Positions 50,818 through 64,000 of a stretch of 64,000 nucleotides of DNA are shown here, one piece after another. The notes under the pieces were generated by a model. The model was given only the letters and a program-made list of their open reading frames with translations, was not told the DNA's origin and made no database searches. The stretch comes from Geosiphon pyriformis (taxonomy: Eukaryota > Glomeromycota > Glomeromycetes > Archaeosporales > Geosiphonaceae). Position 1 is the first letter of the stretch; each line of letters begins with the position of its first letter. The stretch covers positions 921,748 through 985,747 of the forward strand of contig JAAOMT010000303.1 in the NCBI GenBank assembly GCA_016748015.1, in the 5' to 3' direction. Made by a program: the position numbers and the translations under genes.

Positions 50818-53095
50818 TTAAAATTATAATAACTCTTTGTCTTCTTAATTTTATGACCACAATCAAAGCAAAAAGTAAAAAAGCTGTACCTAATATTTTT
50901 TCTAAGATATCTAATAAAATTTCAACCAAAAAAGCTCTTTCTGTTGTAAAAGCAACTAGACAAAATATTTTAGAAGTCTTCTTTTTACTCAGTAATTGTA
51001 AAAAACTGTTTTTAGTAGCCATTAAAGCAATTTTTTCAATTTTGGCTGGTCTTTCACCAGTCAAAGTTTCTTCAAAGAAACATACTTGAGTTAGTTCTAG
51101 TATTGTTTCTATTCTTTTAAAGAGCCCAAAAATTTTTAATAACAAACCAGTTAACAAGTTGGTTTTTTTTTCTATAGCTTCAACACCAGGTGTTATCAGC
51201 ATCTTTTCTTCAAAAAAAATGGTCAAAAAAACCAAAAGTTCAGAAAAGTAAGAGCAGTTACTTGCTTTTACTATTATTACACTAAACTTTTTTGTAATTC
51301 CAACTGAAATCTTAGACAAAATCTCCACTGTTTTATCTGACATATTATTTAAGATAGGCCAAAATCAACCATTGACTGTATTGTCAAATGTGGTGCTTTC
51401 CAGCAAATTTTCACTGATTCTAAAAGCAAAGCAACTATTTTCTATAGTGTCATCTGTTTTTAAGAATTGGGCTAACCAAATGAAAACTGAATCATCATCT
51501 TTTTTGGTTTCTGGTGCTGTTGTTAATAGTGCTTAGAAAAGTATTGCTAGTCATTAAAGATTTGCTAAGTAAGTAGTCTCTATTCTAGTGTCTGATACTA
51601 CTTTCAAGATCAAATTGGCTTATGTTAAGACTGTTTTTCAATCTGTACATAGTTTTCTGAATGCAAAATCAATATCAAAAAACAATGTGAATTTTTTCTG
51701 TATGGAGTTTGCTTTTCAAGTGTTTTTGGAAGCTGCATTTTTGGTTGAACTTACAAGTTTTGTTTGTTTGGCCACTCTTAAAATTGCTAAGTTTTTGGTA
51801 GTTTTTGAGTTTGGTTTCTTTTTTGCTGCTGTTGTGCTATATAATATATCTGCTGCTAACATTAAAACAGCTCTTGGTGTGTTTAATAGCATTACTTGTG
51901 TTATGTTAAAGTTTATTAATGTTTGGCAATATGGAGTTGTTTATTTTAAAACATTAGACTCTGCTGTATTTGCTTTGAGTTATTGGTTAGTTTTGATGGA
52001 CAAGGATAATATTAGGATCCTCTTCTTAATGAATTAGAATAAGACTATTTTGTTTTGTAATAAATTTAAGGCCAAGCTGATTAATCTTCTTTTTGGCTGT
52101 ACTGCTTTTGAAATCAATAATATGGTTTCTTAAGTTGATAGTTAAACATGTTTTATTCCTCACTTTCCTGATTTTGGTTATTGTTTTTGGTTTGCTTTGG
52201 TTATATTTGGATCTTAGGTTGATCTGGATGTTGTTATTATTAAGACTAATACACTAATAAAATGTTGTATTTGGTAAAAAATACTTGGTTGTTGGCACTG
52301 TTTTAGGTGTTAAAAAATGGGCCACTTGGCTGTGGATTGTGAAATGTTTCTGTTTCTTCCTTTTAAGACTTTCAAAATATTTATTCTATGCTTTGTGAAT
52401 ACAAAGTTTTATGCTAAAATGTCTGTCTTTTTGGACTTTTCTGATTTTCTTCCATTGGTAATTTCTACTTTTTTTTTTGGAGTTAAAGATGATTTTTTGA
52501 TTTTGTTTTAGCTTATGTCTTTGGAATTTGACTTGGTCAAGTTGTTAATATTAGTTGAATTTATTGTTAAGCCTGTTGGTAGGTTGGTAACTGCTTTTAA
52601 ACAATTTATTAAAAGTAATCTTATGTTTAGCAGCAAGTTTAGAAACAAGATTAATAAGCTTATGATATATTTAGGTGCTTTCAGCAAATTTGTTGGTAAG
52701 TTGGAGAGAAAAGTGGTAATATTAAAGACTAAATATAATATGGAAAATGTTGATTTGTCTGATGATTCTGGTGTTCTAGTTGGAGTAAGTAATAAGATGT
52801 TTGGTGAATTAATGGCACTTTGGAAATTTGAATCTCTTGAGATTAAGTTCAATTCCATGAAAACAGCTAAGTTGCTTATTGGATTGGTTTTTAGTAGTCT
52901 CACTTTGTTTAATATAATTCAAAAGATGTCTATTTTGGGCAAGTTTTCTTGTAAGTTGTCAACATATTATAGCCTAAAATAGCTGGTTATATGTAAAAAA
53001 TACATAAACTTCACTTAGTTTAGAACACTTAATTTGTTTTATTGTACTAAGTAGTAGTTGGGTCATATTCATTAAATCTTTAATAAAAAATAATA
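50818..53095 (+). mobile_element. ORF1-only LINE relative, copy A2 (best preserved)
   Basis: The plus strand reads as a long gag-like ORF1 in pieces. A basic N-terminus comes first (50853-51345). An RRM-like domain lies at 51588-52037: VVLYNISAANIKTAL, then VWQYGVVYF. A CCHC knuckle is at 52305-52345, with CFRC, a stop, KMGHLAVDC at correct spacing. A C-terminal part with KLERKVV follows (52515-52982). It ends in the tail at 52990-53095 with ATTGTACTAAGTAGTAG and a TAA-rich end, which resembles the LINE tail at 38230. There is no endonuclease or RT. I saw no CpG in the whole copy. Being ORF1-only with a LINE tail, it resembles half-LINE (HAL1-type) elements. Confidence 0.78.
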
Positions 53096-53752
<657 letters not shown>

Positions 53753-53762
53753 TTAAATTTAA

Positions 53763-55856
53763 TAAGTATAGCTCAACTACTATCTAATACTTTAGAACAA
53801 ACCAAATGTTCTAAACTAAGAATAGTTCATGCACTTTTTATATATAACTAGCTACTTAAATCAATTTAAGTTATATTATATTGTTACAATAAAAAGAAAT
53901 TTATCTAAAACTGATATTTTTTGAACTATATCAAATAATCTAACACTATAAAAAATTAATTTAATCAGTTATTCAACTGTTTTTAAGAGATTAATTTTAA
54001 TACTATTGGGCTTATATGTTCAAAAAAACATTAAATTAGAAAATTTATTATTATTAATATATCATTATTAATGTCAACTGAAAGATCTGAATTACCAGAC
54101 ATGTCAATATTATTCATACAGCATTTTTTTTTCAATAAAACTACTTTTCTTTCTAACTTATTAACAATTTTGCTAAAAAAATTCAAATAAATTATAAGTT
54201 CATTAATTTTGAGGCTAAAAACACTGTTTGAAACCAAATTATTATTAATAAACTGTTCAAACATAGTAATTAAAAAGCTAATAGGCTTAACAATTAATCC
54301 AACCAATGTTAAAAGTTTGGTTAGATTAGATTCCAAAGAAAACAATTAAAACAGCATTAAAAGATTACTAATAATAATTAAAAGAAAAGCAGAAATTGTT
54401 AAAAGTGGAAACTTAAAGGAGCTCAAAAAAACAAAAGCTTTAATATAAGACTTAGAGTTTACAAAACACAATGTAAATATTTTGGAAGTCTTGGAAGAAA
54501 AAAATAGAAACATCTTATAATTCGATAATTATTTCCTAATACCTAAAACAATACTAATAGTCAAAGATTTTTTATTAGATATAATACTTTCTTAGTATAC
54601 TAATTTTGTATACAACAGTATTCAAATCTACTTAAAATCCAAATGTAATCAAAACAAATTGAAAATAATAACCAGAATCAAAAAAACAAGAAATAAAACA
54701 TGTCTAATTATCAATTTAAGAAATCATGTTACTAATTTTAAAAACAGTACAACCAGAGAGAAGATTAACTAACTTAGCCTTAAATATATTACAAAATATA
54801 ATAGTCTTATTTTGATTTACCAAAAGAAAGATCCTAACACTATTTTTATTTACTAAAACTAATCAATAATTTAAAACAAATACAGCAAAATTCAGTTTCT
54901 CAAAATAAATAATTACATATTGTCAAATACCAATAGGCTTCAATACTACACAGACAATTTTACCAAACACACTAAGAGCTATTTTAATATTAACAACAAA
55001 CACACTTAAAGACATATTATACAGTACAACAACAGCAAAAAAAGAACCAAACTCAGAAATTACCAAAGACTTGGCAATCTTAAGAATAATTAAACAAACA
55101 GAGCTTGCAAGTTCAACCAAAAGAACAGTTTTTAAAGACTCTTAAGAAGCAAATTTCATGCAAAAGAGTTTTATATTGTCTTTTAATACTGATTTTGTAT
55201 TCAAAAAACTATAAACAGACTGGAAAACAATTTTGACATAAGCCAATTTGATCTTAAAAGTAGCATTAAACATTAGAGTGAAGGTTATCTACTTAGCAAA
55301 CTTTTAATAACTAGAAATAGTTTTCTAAACAACACTAATAATAGCACCAGAAACCAATAAAGAATATGATTTAGTTTTTATTTGGTTAGTTTAGTTCTTA
55401 AAAATAAATAACTTCACAAGAAATAATTGTTTTGTTTTTAAAACCAGTAATAATTTGCTAAAGAACATCACATTTGGCAATATAATCAGTAATTAATTTT
55501 GGCTTATTTTAGACAATAAACCAGATAATACAATAAAGATTTTATCTAAAATTTTATTAAAAACCACAAAAAAGTTTAGTTTAACAATAGCAGAAGCAAA
55601 TAACTGTTCTCATTTTTTTGAATCTTTGGTCTTTTTAATCATATTTTTTAAAAAAGTGATATTAGCTATACCAGATATAAAAGCTATAGAGAAGAAAACC
55701 AGCTTGTTAACTAGTTTGTTATTAAAAACTTTTGGGCTCTTAAATAAGATAGAGACAACACTAAAACTAACTTAAGTATGTTTTTTTAAGAAAATTTTGA
55801 CTGGTAAAAAACCAACCAAAAATGAAAAAAATGCTTTAATAGCTATTAAAAGTAAA
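53763..55856 (-). mobile_element. ORF1-only LINE relative, copy A3
   Basis: Reverse counterpart of A2, from its tail (53763-53880) through the C-terminal part (54345-54031, with KLERKVV), the region of the lost CCHC knuckle (about 54500-54560), the RRM-like part (55120-54923) and the basic N-terminal part (to 55856). There it is cut off by repeat F. Many stops; not functional. Confidence 0.75.
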
Positions 55857-56022
55857 AATTCTGAAATTCTGCAATTTTTGAGAGAAATTCTGAAAGTTTG
55901 AAATTCTGGAATTCTGTAATTTCTTGAGAAAAATTCTGGAATTTCTTTTTTTACTATGTTTATTTTTGATTTGTTATTTTATCTATTATTATAATTTTTA
56001 ATTTCTATGAGTAACAATATAC
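55857..56022 (+). repeat. Dispersed repeat F, copy 2
   Basis: The same internal GAAATTCTG blocks and the same end (TTTTTACTATGT, TTTCTATGAGTAAC) as 38893-39140. It lies exactly between the broken 5' side of A3 and the broken 3' side of the LINE at 56027. Confidence 0.75.
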
Positions 56023-56026
56023 ACAA

Positions 56027-59000
56027 GTCAGATGTAATCTTATTTATGTATTTAACAACCATATAAGAATCAGAGTACCACAGTAAAACTATAAGTTTCT
56101 AATTAAAGTTACCAATTTAAGAAGTATTTATAATTCTAATACTTGATCTATTTTTTTATTGAAAACATTTAATAATATTATTTACAATTCTCACAAAGTA
56201 ATAAATATTGCCAGATACTATTTTATTATTAGACATTAACATTTTTTCTAATATTAACTGGTAAAACAAACCCAAAAATGTGGCTTAATTAGCCAATTTG
56301 TTAATCTGCTTATTGTTTAATACTTTAAAATAACTTTTTACTTTAACTTACTTTACTAAAATACTTTTATTCTTAATTAAGTTGCAAATGTGATAGTATT
56401 CAATCCAGCATTTGTTGTGAAAATCAAGAGCCACCAAATCCTTAGTTTAACATATATTTAAAAGAACTTAATTATCTAAAAAGATTGCAATATTGGAGAA
56501 GATTAGAACACATTCAAAAGCCAATATAATAGTATGCATTTTAGCCAGAATTGAGAATAATAGTCTGTAAACTTCTATACTTATAAATATACTCAGATCA
56601 AAAAAAATATGCAGCTGTACTGTCAACAGATTTAAAGAAACCAAAATTCTTGACAAAGTCATTAGTGTATATTAAAATCTTGAACAAAAACAAATTTCTT
56701 AATTTAGAATAAACAATATTAAATATGCTTACATTAATTACTCTTGTCTTGGAGAAGCTTTTAAAAGTAAAAGAATGTTCTTAAACTAAATCACCATTTT
56801 TCACAAAACTTGAGACTTTTTTGAACCAAAAAAAAACTGGGTCTTTGAGATCTAAAAATTTTCATTAATGAAAATTACTTTAAGTAAAGCATTTTTCATG
56901 GTTATTCAAAAACTAATTTGCAAAAATAATTTCAAAATACTTTAATGTCTTACAGAATCAAAAATTTTTTTTTTGATTCAGAACATCTATAACAGAAATT
57001 CTATGCTTAAAACAAAAAGCACTAGGTTGGCTATTGGCCAGAAACATATTATTGTTCAAAAATATTTTTGTGACACCAGCCAAAAAATTGTTCATCAAAT
57101 TGACTTTTAACTTAACAGAGAACTAAAAAAAGTTCTGGGGAACCCAACCTAAAATCTGCAAATTCAGTAACCTATGCCTAAAAAACTGGTTAAGAATATT
57201 TTTATTATTAGCAAAAATTATTATTGATGTCACTTTTTTTTCCACTTGTACTTAATTAAAAGGTTTTAAATTGTACAAAAACAAATAATACATAACTTTA
57301 TTAAAGAAATTTTTAAACAGATCAGTCTTTAATTTTAACTTTTTTTTAATCAAACAATTTTATCTTTTATACATACTTTTACCAATAAAGCTGAATTGAA
57401 TTTTATAAGCAACAATAGACTGTAAGATAGCTAAAACCAAATAGAAAAATTGTTTGTCTGAAATGGCTTTATACAAAACCATAAATAAGAAAAACTTTAT
57501 ATCTGAATCTGTTTTTTTTAAACTTAGACTAAAAAGACTCTTGGTTAACAAAAAAATATCCAAATAACAATAAGTCTTGTTTGCTTTTGTAATAGAAATA
57601 AATGTCTTACTTATGCTTAAAGAAATATTATATTGTTATTAAAGATTTTTGTTCTCTTTTCTTAAATGTTGTTAATGTTTGTTTACTATTAATTTACGTT
57701 TTTGAAAGCAGTTGAATTTCTAATAACTGAATTTATCTTCAAATTATCTCCTATAATTTGAACTACTGGGCTTATAAATAGAATGGCCAATTCTATGCTA
57801 GTTATTTTATATAGTTACATTATAGTAAATATTAACTCTTTTCCAAAAATTGTTTATCTAAAAGCTTACTAAATTGTATAGTTACTTTGCTATAAAAATC
57901 AACTTTTTTACAGAAATCTTATCTGTAGGTTATCTTAATAATTATATTAAAAATAAAAAAAATATAAAAAAAATATAAAAGAATTGAAATTTTATTAAAA
58001 AAATTGTTTTTTATTCAGACTTGAAATCATTAATAGTTTACTAAAACTGGCAGCTATTTAATTTTAAAACATTAATTGAATTTCAGAGAATGTCAAGTAC
58101 AATTATTTCAAAAATTGGTTTTTAAAGTATATTTTTATTTTAAATTGTATTAATAAGGATAAATTTAAAGTAAGATATCTATAATAAAAATTTTTTTTTT
58201 GAAAAGAGAAGCTCTTTTTTTTATATAATTTGTTGTAATATTAGTTTATAAACTTGAACTTTTTTTTTATTATAATTTAGATAAATTAAAGATATATTTT
58301 AACAAACTATTAATTATTTTGGTAAATTATCTATTATTTTAGCAAATTTCTACAAATTTTGGCAAATTTTTAAATATTACATAGTTTAAAATATTGTGTA
58401 ATTTGATCATTCTAGTTTTTATTGTATAAATCAAGTTATTAATTAAATAATAATTTTGATAATTTGATTAAGTAATAAGTAATAATTAAAATAATATTAA
58501 TATATGCTAATTAATAATAGGAATTATAAAATTAATTTCATGCTAATTAATGGCTAAAATTTTATGGATAACAATATACTCTTGGGTTGATTGGAATAAC
58601 CATTATTTTGTTTGTATTAATTGAAATATCTATAATATTAAAAAAATTGTTAATAATATCCAAAATATTTTGTATTATTATATAACAATTATCAACCCAA
58701 ATTATATTATCCACAAAAGCACCAGTGGCCAAATAAAAAGTCAGACTGATATTAAACTCAATTCTGCCAGTTCTGACAACTAATCTAGAATCAATACAAT
58801 ACCCAAATAGAGACTTCTGTCTTTTTACTTTACATAAAAAGAAGTTGTAAAAAATTCTTCAAAAAAAAGTAAAAACACTTTATTTTAATCCAATCTATTA
58901 TGAATTTTGTAACCATTAAATAAACCAAAATTTGGCATAACTCTATTTGTATGATCATTGTAAATCTAACCAAAGAACCTAATAAATTTATTACACATTT

Positions 59001-62000
59001 TAATCTGTATTAAACTATTCTTCAAATGTGTTTAACCTACTAAGTCATATGCTTTATACATGTCTTAAAGCACCAACCATATTTTTTTACTCTTTTTTAA
59101 AGCATTTTTGACCATAAAACCAAAAGCAAAGATAAAAAATTGAGTCAAAGTGCTCTTTAGAACCAAAAAGTTATCCTCATGTAAAACATTGTATTTGCAG
59201 CAAGCTGTAAAGATACAATCAGATAAAATTTTTAAAAGAATTTTTCTTGCTATCTTAATAAGAACTATAAGTTTGGTATTTGTTAGAACACTCTTTTATT
59301 CATAAGACTTTAGAATTATAGACATTCAAACTTCTATTTAGACATTAAAAATTAATTTATTTGTCAAACAAAAGTTGAACAGACACAAAAAACAAACTTG
59401 CTATTATGTTTCTATAGCTCATTAAAAATACTGAATAGTCCAGCAGTTTTGCTATTAAGTAGATTTTTAATTATTAACAAAAACTTATCAAAACTAATCC
59501 AAGACATTATACCAGAAAATGTGCTATTCATAATATAACCAAAAGGTTCAAATTGTCTTTGCCAATAATAAAAAATATTGGATTTAATTATGTATTTTTT
59601 GGTCCAATTTTTTATTATTAAATCAACTCTACATCTGATTGCATTGAATTCCAAAATTAATTTACTATTATCAACTAGATAATTTAATGTAATTTTTTTA
59701 AAGAGCCATTTTAGTATATCTCTTATCATTTAATCTTTATTATTAGCAAAAGCTTCTATTTGTTTAACAATAGCATTTCTAATCCAAGACTCTTTAGCAG
59801 TTTTAGCTTTTAATATTTTATGAAACTTATAAATTCTCTTAGAATGAGCCAATAATTGTTCAAACACAATTTTATCACTACTATTTTCTAGAGATTTTCT
59901 GAAATTTGTTATTAGAACAGAATTCAAATAAGCCTATTTGTTAAACAAAACCTAAAGCACTTTTGTATTTTTTGACTTATATGTCTTCAAAATCTTTAAC
60001 ACTAACAATTTCAGCTTGTAAAACTTAGAAAATACAGCATATTTGACCATTTTATTATCTTGGTGCCATATTTTTAAAAGGGTAACATTAGTGGTAGAGC
60101 AAATTACCCAATAAAAAATATGCCACATCCTATATATGTTATTTTTTTTCTTGTATTTTTTAAATTTAACAGCAGCAGCCAAAGCAGTCATCAGTAACAC
60201 ATTTTCAAATTTTTCTTAGATTTCTTTGTTAATGTTACCAATTTTAAATTTCCACTTATCTTTGGTAGTTTGTTTGCACACTAAATTGAATTGAAGATTG
60301 AGAAAATTTTCTTAAACCAATATTTACTAATATAATTAAATAGTTAGTATTAAAAAACTTATCTAAACAGTAAATACTATAGTTGAAATTTAAATCTTAA
60401 AGACTTTTATTAATTAGAACAAAGTCAATATATTTATTAACTCTTTTAAAATTGGACTATATGAAAAGTTTATGTAATAATAAATTACTAAAAAAATTAG
60501 ATAAGTCTAAATTCAAGAATTTCTTAAAACTTATACTCTGATCTGAATTATTTTCATTAAAATTGCTTCTAAAAATTATAAATATACTAGTATTTAAGCA
60601 TTAGCCATCATAAAATTAATATTACAGGACTGGACCAGTCTTTTTTTCAAAATGGTATTAATATACAAACTTAAAATTATTACCAAAAGATAATTCTTGA
60701 AAAATAAATGTATTAAAAACAACCAACCAGCTACTTTTGAAATCTTATAAACGTGTTTAGCTATATTATTGTTGATAATAATAGTAATACCAAAATCTAA
60801 ATAATTAGAATTAATACTTGAAGTGAAAATCCTGATTTTTTCAAGTTTATTTATAATCTACAAATGAATTTTATTCTTTAATTTTGTCTTTATAATAATA
60901 GACACAGAATTGTCTTTGGTTTTATGCCATTGAATAATATTTTTCTGTTTAACAAGATTATTTATCTCTTTAATATTGTACATAGTAATCTTTTAAACTA
61001 GATCTGTTATTAAGAATAGTTAAAATCCAAACCCAATTCAATATTTTTTACTTTGGCTAAAAAACTCATAACTATATTTAAAAGACTCATTATATTGGCT
61101 TCTAATTTAAAAACCATTGACATATTCAAAAAAGTCTACTCTTATAACAATTTCATTACCAGTAACCACATCTGAACTCTCACTTATTACTATATTTGCT
61201 CCTTAATTCTGTAATAAAAAAGTCACCAATGGCTAATATTTAGAGTTATGTTAAAAAATTATTAGTCTGAATGCATTCAACTTTCTAGCCAATTTATCAA
61301 CTTTTTTTGCAAGACTAGTAAGATTGTGTTTAAGAGTAACAAACTTATTATTTAAATTTTTTGATACTGGTTAAATAAACTTTACTTTTAAAGAAGAACC
61401 AATATTTACAAATTTATTCTGCATAAAAAAAGGAGAAAATAAAAATTCACCAACAATTTTGGCCTAAAATATACTCTTAAAAAAAACAGAACAGAATACA
61501 AGTACTAAATGTTTAACATAAATAGTGGCCAGTCTGCTTTTATTCACTTTTAATAATGTTCTACAAAAAAGCCACCAAAAAACACTTTTCTATTTACAAC
61601 ACATCTTGTAGAAATATAACCTATATTTCTATATTTAGCATATTTTGTAAAGTTCAGCCAAGATTATTTTAGATTGATACTTCTTAAAACCAGTATAGTA
61701 TTCATAACAGTATCTAATAATTTACTAAAATTAAAACAAATTACTGCATATTTAGCTTTGGCATATGTGACTGGATGTCAATTTATAATATATGTTTTTT
61801 TATCTACAGATTCAATTAAGTTCCAAATATTGTGAAAATTTGTTTTTATTAACAATATGTAAAACAGTGCTTTATATTAATTTTTTGTATCTTATGTGTT
61901 TTTGTCTAAATTTACTTTAGCAATTTGTACAGCATTTTTTTGATCAGAATAGACCATTTTGCTGTGACTAAATTGACATAATCAGAATGCTCAAACTTAA

Positions 62001-62950
62001 TTACAATCTTTTATTACAGTTCAAGTAATTGTATTTTGATCAACTTAATAATGCTAAATTTAGAAAATACAGTATATACAGTCTTAACTAATGTTCTAAT
62101 TAGAAATTTTATTATTATTACAGCTTAATCTAAATGCATTACTGATTTTTAAGATTAGTATTTACCAAGATTTTCATATTTCTAGTTTTTTTAGATGCCT
62201 GTGCCAAGCTTAATTCAGAAGTAAATATTGTTCTAATAATTTCAATAAATTTTAAAAAGATAAATATCCCTCCAAAATTATGGATTTTGGAGAATAAATT
62301 TCTGACTATTGTAAATTTGTCTTAAGAAAACTTCTTAACAATATTATCCAAACTAATATTTAAAGCAAATGATTTTCTAACAAAAACATTAACCAAATTT
62401 TTAGAAAAGATAGAAAAGCTGGCAGAGCATCCAACAAAATATTATTATTATTATTACTTAAAAAATTAATTTTTTTCAAAAGTGTTTTCAATGTTTTTTT
62501 GGTCTTTACTCATGAATTTTTTGGTATTCAATTAAAGTTTTCTCCAATAAAAGTGTTTTTTTTATCATAATTAATACTGGTTTCCTTTACCAAGCACTTT
62601 TTTTTTATATTAACACTATTAAATTCAATAGTATTATTAGTTTTAGAACTTTAAGAGCAATTATCTAAAGTCTTAATAAAAACTATTTTGTTATTAATAC
62701 TGTTCTTTAAAGCACCATTTTTTTTTAGAAAGCATTTGTTTATTATTGCTACTAAAACCAGAATTCTTGATAAATTTTTTAATAGACTTTTTTATAATAG
62801 TAATATTAAAACTAACAATAATCTTATAGTCAAGCAAAAAGAGTTTGAATTTATTGTATTGAATGATTAAAACTTCTATTTAATAAATATACTCTTTAGT
62901 AGGTTTTTGAATATAAAAGAAAAAAAAGTTTTTTGTTTATTTTTTTATTT
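56027..62950 (-). mobile_element. Long LINE relic (ORF1, endonuclease, RT, RNase H), interrupted by element B
   Basis: Read on the minus strand from right to left. ORF1 with RRM-like text is at 62900-61500. An EEP-type endonuclease is at about 61200-60600: IRIFTSS, then INNNIAKHVYKIS. The linker to the RT is at 60200-59412 (WTKKYI, then LLNSKTAGLFSIFNEL). The RT palm is at 59400-58590, ending with ATGAFVDN for the usual VDD motif. Element B follows (58572-57645), then the RT thumb at 57620-57360 (ISDKQFFYLVLAI) and RNase H at 56662-56468. The 3' zinc motif and tail are missing because the copy breaks off at about 56027. Decayed by stops, with frames still traceable. Confidence 0.8.
57645..58572 (-). 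mobile_element. Element B, copy 2, inserted in the LINE RT
   Basis: The LINE text breaks after PINPRV (about 58578) and resumes with SLSISKTFIS at about 57630, the expected next residues of the RT. The insert therefore spans almost exactly the B sequence also seen at 7697-8622. Copy 2 keeps one CpG (near 57696). Confidence 0.78.
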
Positions 62951-64000
62951 TTTTAGCTTTATTATGCAAAATTTTATTGAAATCTGTAATATAAATCAAA
63001 AACAATGTTAAATTTCTAAGTTAGTAATAGAATTATAAATTTATTAAAATTTAATAAGTTTTTTATTAATTGTATTAATAATTTTTATGGCTTTTTTCTG
63101 TATTAAAACATTAAAAAAAATTATGTTATCTATAATAATCTTTTTAATGATCTTTGAAATAGTTAGTATTAAAGTAGTTTAAATAATTTTAAAGTTTTAA
63201 AATAATAATATTTATTATAAAATATGCAAAAAATCTTGAATTAAAATTAAAATTATCAGATATTTTTCAATTTTTTGTGAAAATTTATGTTAAATTTTTA
63301 TATATATATTAATATACTTAATACATAAATTAAACTTTTAATGTGCTAAATTTTTTGTGTTTATTATATAATTATATCATAAAATCTTTGATATTGATTT
63401 GTAAAAGTTTTATAAATATAAAACTTGTTGTATTGTAATATAATTAAAAAAGCTTGTATATTAAGTGAGTTTAATAATAAATAAAATCAAAAATACAATA
63501 TTAAAGATATAATAAATCAGAAAATAAAAGACAAATAAAAAATATACTAAATTAGAAAATAAAAAATATGCTAAATTAAAAAATAAAAAACATATTAAAT
63601 TAAAAAATAAAAGATTTAAATTTATGATTATTTTTATATAAATAAAATAATATAATAAGTTAAAATATTTAGATTAATATATTTTTATAATAATTTTATT
63701 TATAAGTTTGATCATATTTATTATATAAGTTTGATTATATTATGTTATATATTTATAGTATATGTATTTATAATTATATATTATAAATAATATATTATTA
63801 TAATGTAAAATAATATTATTATAAAATATTTAATTACATATTTTATCAAAAAAAAGATGATTTTATAATAATTAGTAATAATATAATATATATTTATTTT
63901 TTTATTGTTTTTAATTATTATTGTTATTTTTTATGTTTTAATTAAATATAATTTAATTATATAAAATTTAAAAATTTTACAAATAATTAATATAATAATT
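62951..64000. other. A+T-rich end of the window, no gene
   Basis: Nothing recognised apart from short tandem repeats at 63535-63612 (three 24-bp units) and a 21-bp pair at 63698-63740. Confidence 0.55.
63535..63612. repeat. 24-bp tandem repeat, three and a half units
   Basis: Units of the type ATAAAAAATATACTAAATTA plus four more A/G bases, with point differences. Confidence 0.75.

Noticed and set aside
50804-51343. 179-codon minus-strand frame
   Set aside because: Antisense shadow of the ORF1 N-terminal part. The plus strand aligns with the other copies and leads to the CCHC knuckle, so the plus strand is the coding one.

Overview
This window looks like nuclear DNA of an arbuscular mycorrhizal fungus (Glomeromycotina, Rhizophagus-like). 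The evidence is a very A+T-rich genome with short GT-AG introns, an HMG-box gene of the fungal MATA type, a Sel1-repeat gene of the kind expanded in these fungi, and LINE and ORF1 relics whose translated text I recognise from this lineage. The genus is inference. Four host genes sit as islands of ordinary, CpG-containing sequence inside about 50 kb of decayed, nested transposable elements.

Layout: 1-18430 is nearly all relic transposons: a LINE ORF1 piece (1-1280), a 5-kb foldback (4900-10240) around a dead Ty3/gypsy RNase H-integrase and a 0.93-kb element I call B, then a gag/ORF1 element (14070-17700) split by two inverted copies of another element, E. 18430-23018 is intergenic DNA with many microsatellites and a telomere-like CCCTAA tract. 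23019-26013 is the most interesting locus. Three introns with consistent phases join a MATA-type HMG box to a thymidylate-kinase-like domain that has lost its P-loop lysine, in one predicted 914-residue protein. 26718-28680 is a Tigger/pogo-like relic and 28690-29590 another LINE ORF1 piece. 31306-32664 (-) is a Sel1 protein with ten 36-residue repeats. 35243-38290 is the best preserved LINE (RT, RNase H, zinc motif, tail). 39655-42630 and 50818-53095 (+) and 53763-55856 (-) are ORF1-only elements that end in a LINE-like tail. 44727-47335 is an acidic coiled-coil protein with one predicted membrane segment and 47719-49348 an eight-exon mitochondrial carrier. 56027-62950 (-) is a long LINE relic carrying ORF1, endonuclease, RT and RNase H, interrupted by element B.

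The relics share one mutational style: almost no CpG, almost no proline codons, and stops that mostly fit C-to-T or G-to-A changes, with reading frames otherwise kept. This points to methylation-linked decay of transposons with host islands spared. The host genes do not form an obvious pathway. Element boundaries are read by eye and should be taken as good to roughly 10-50 bases. Splice sites were picked by eye and checked only for phase.
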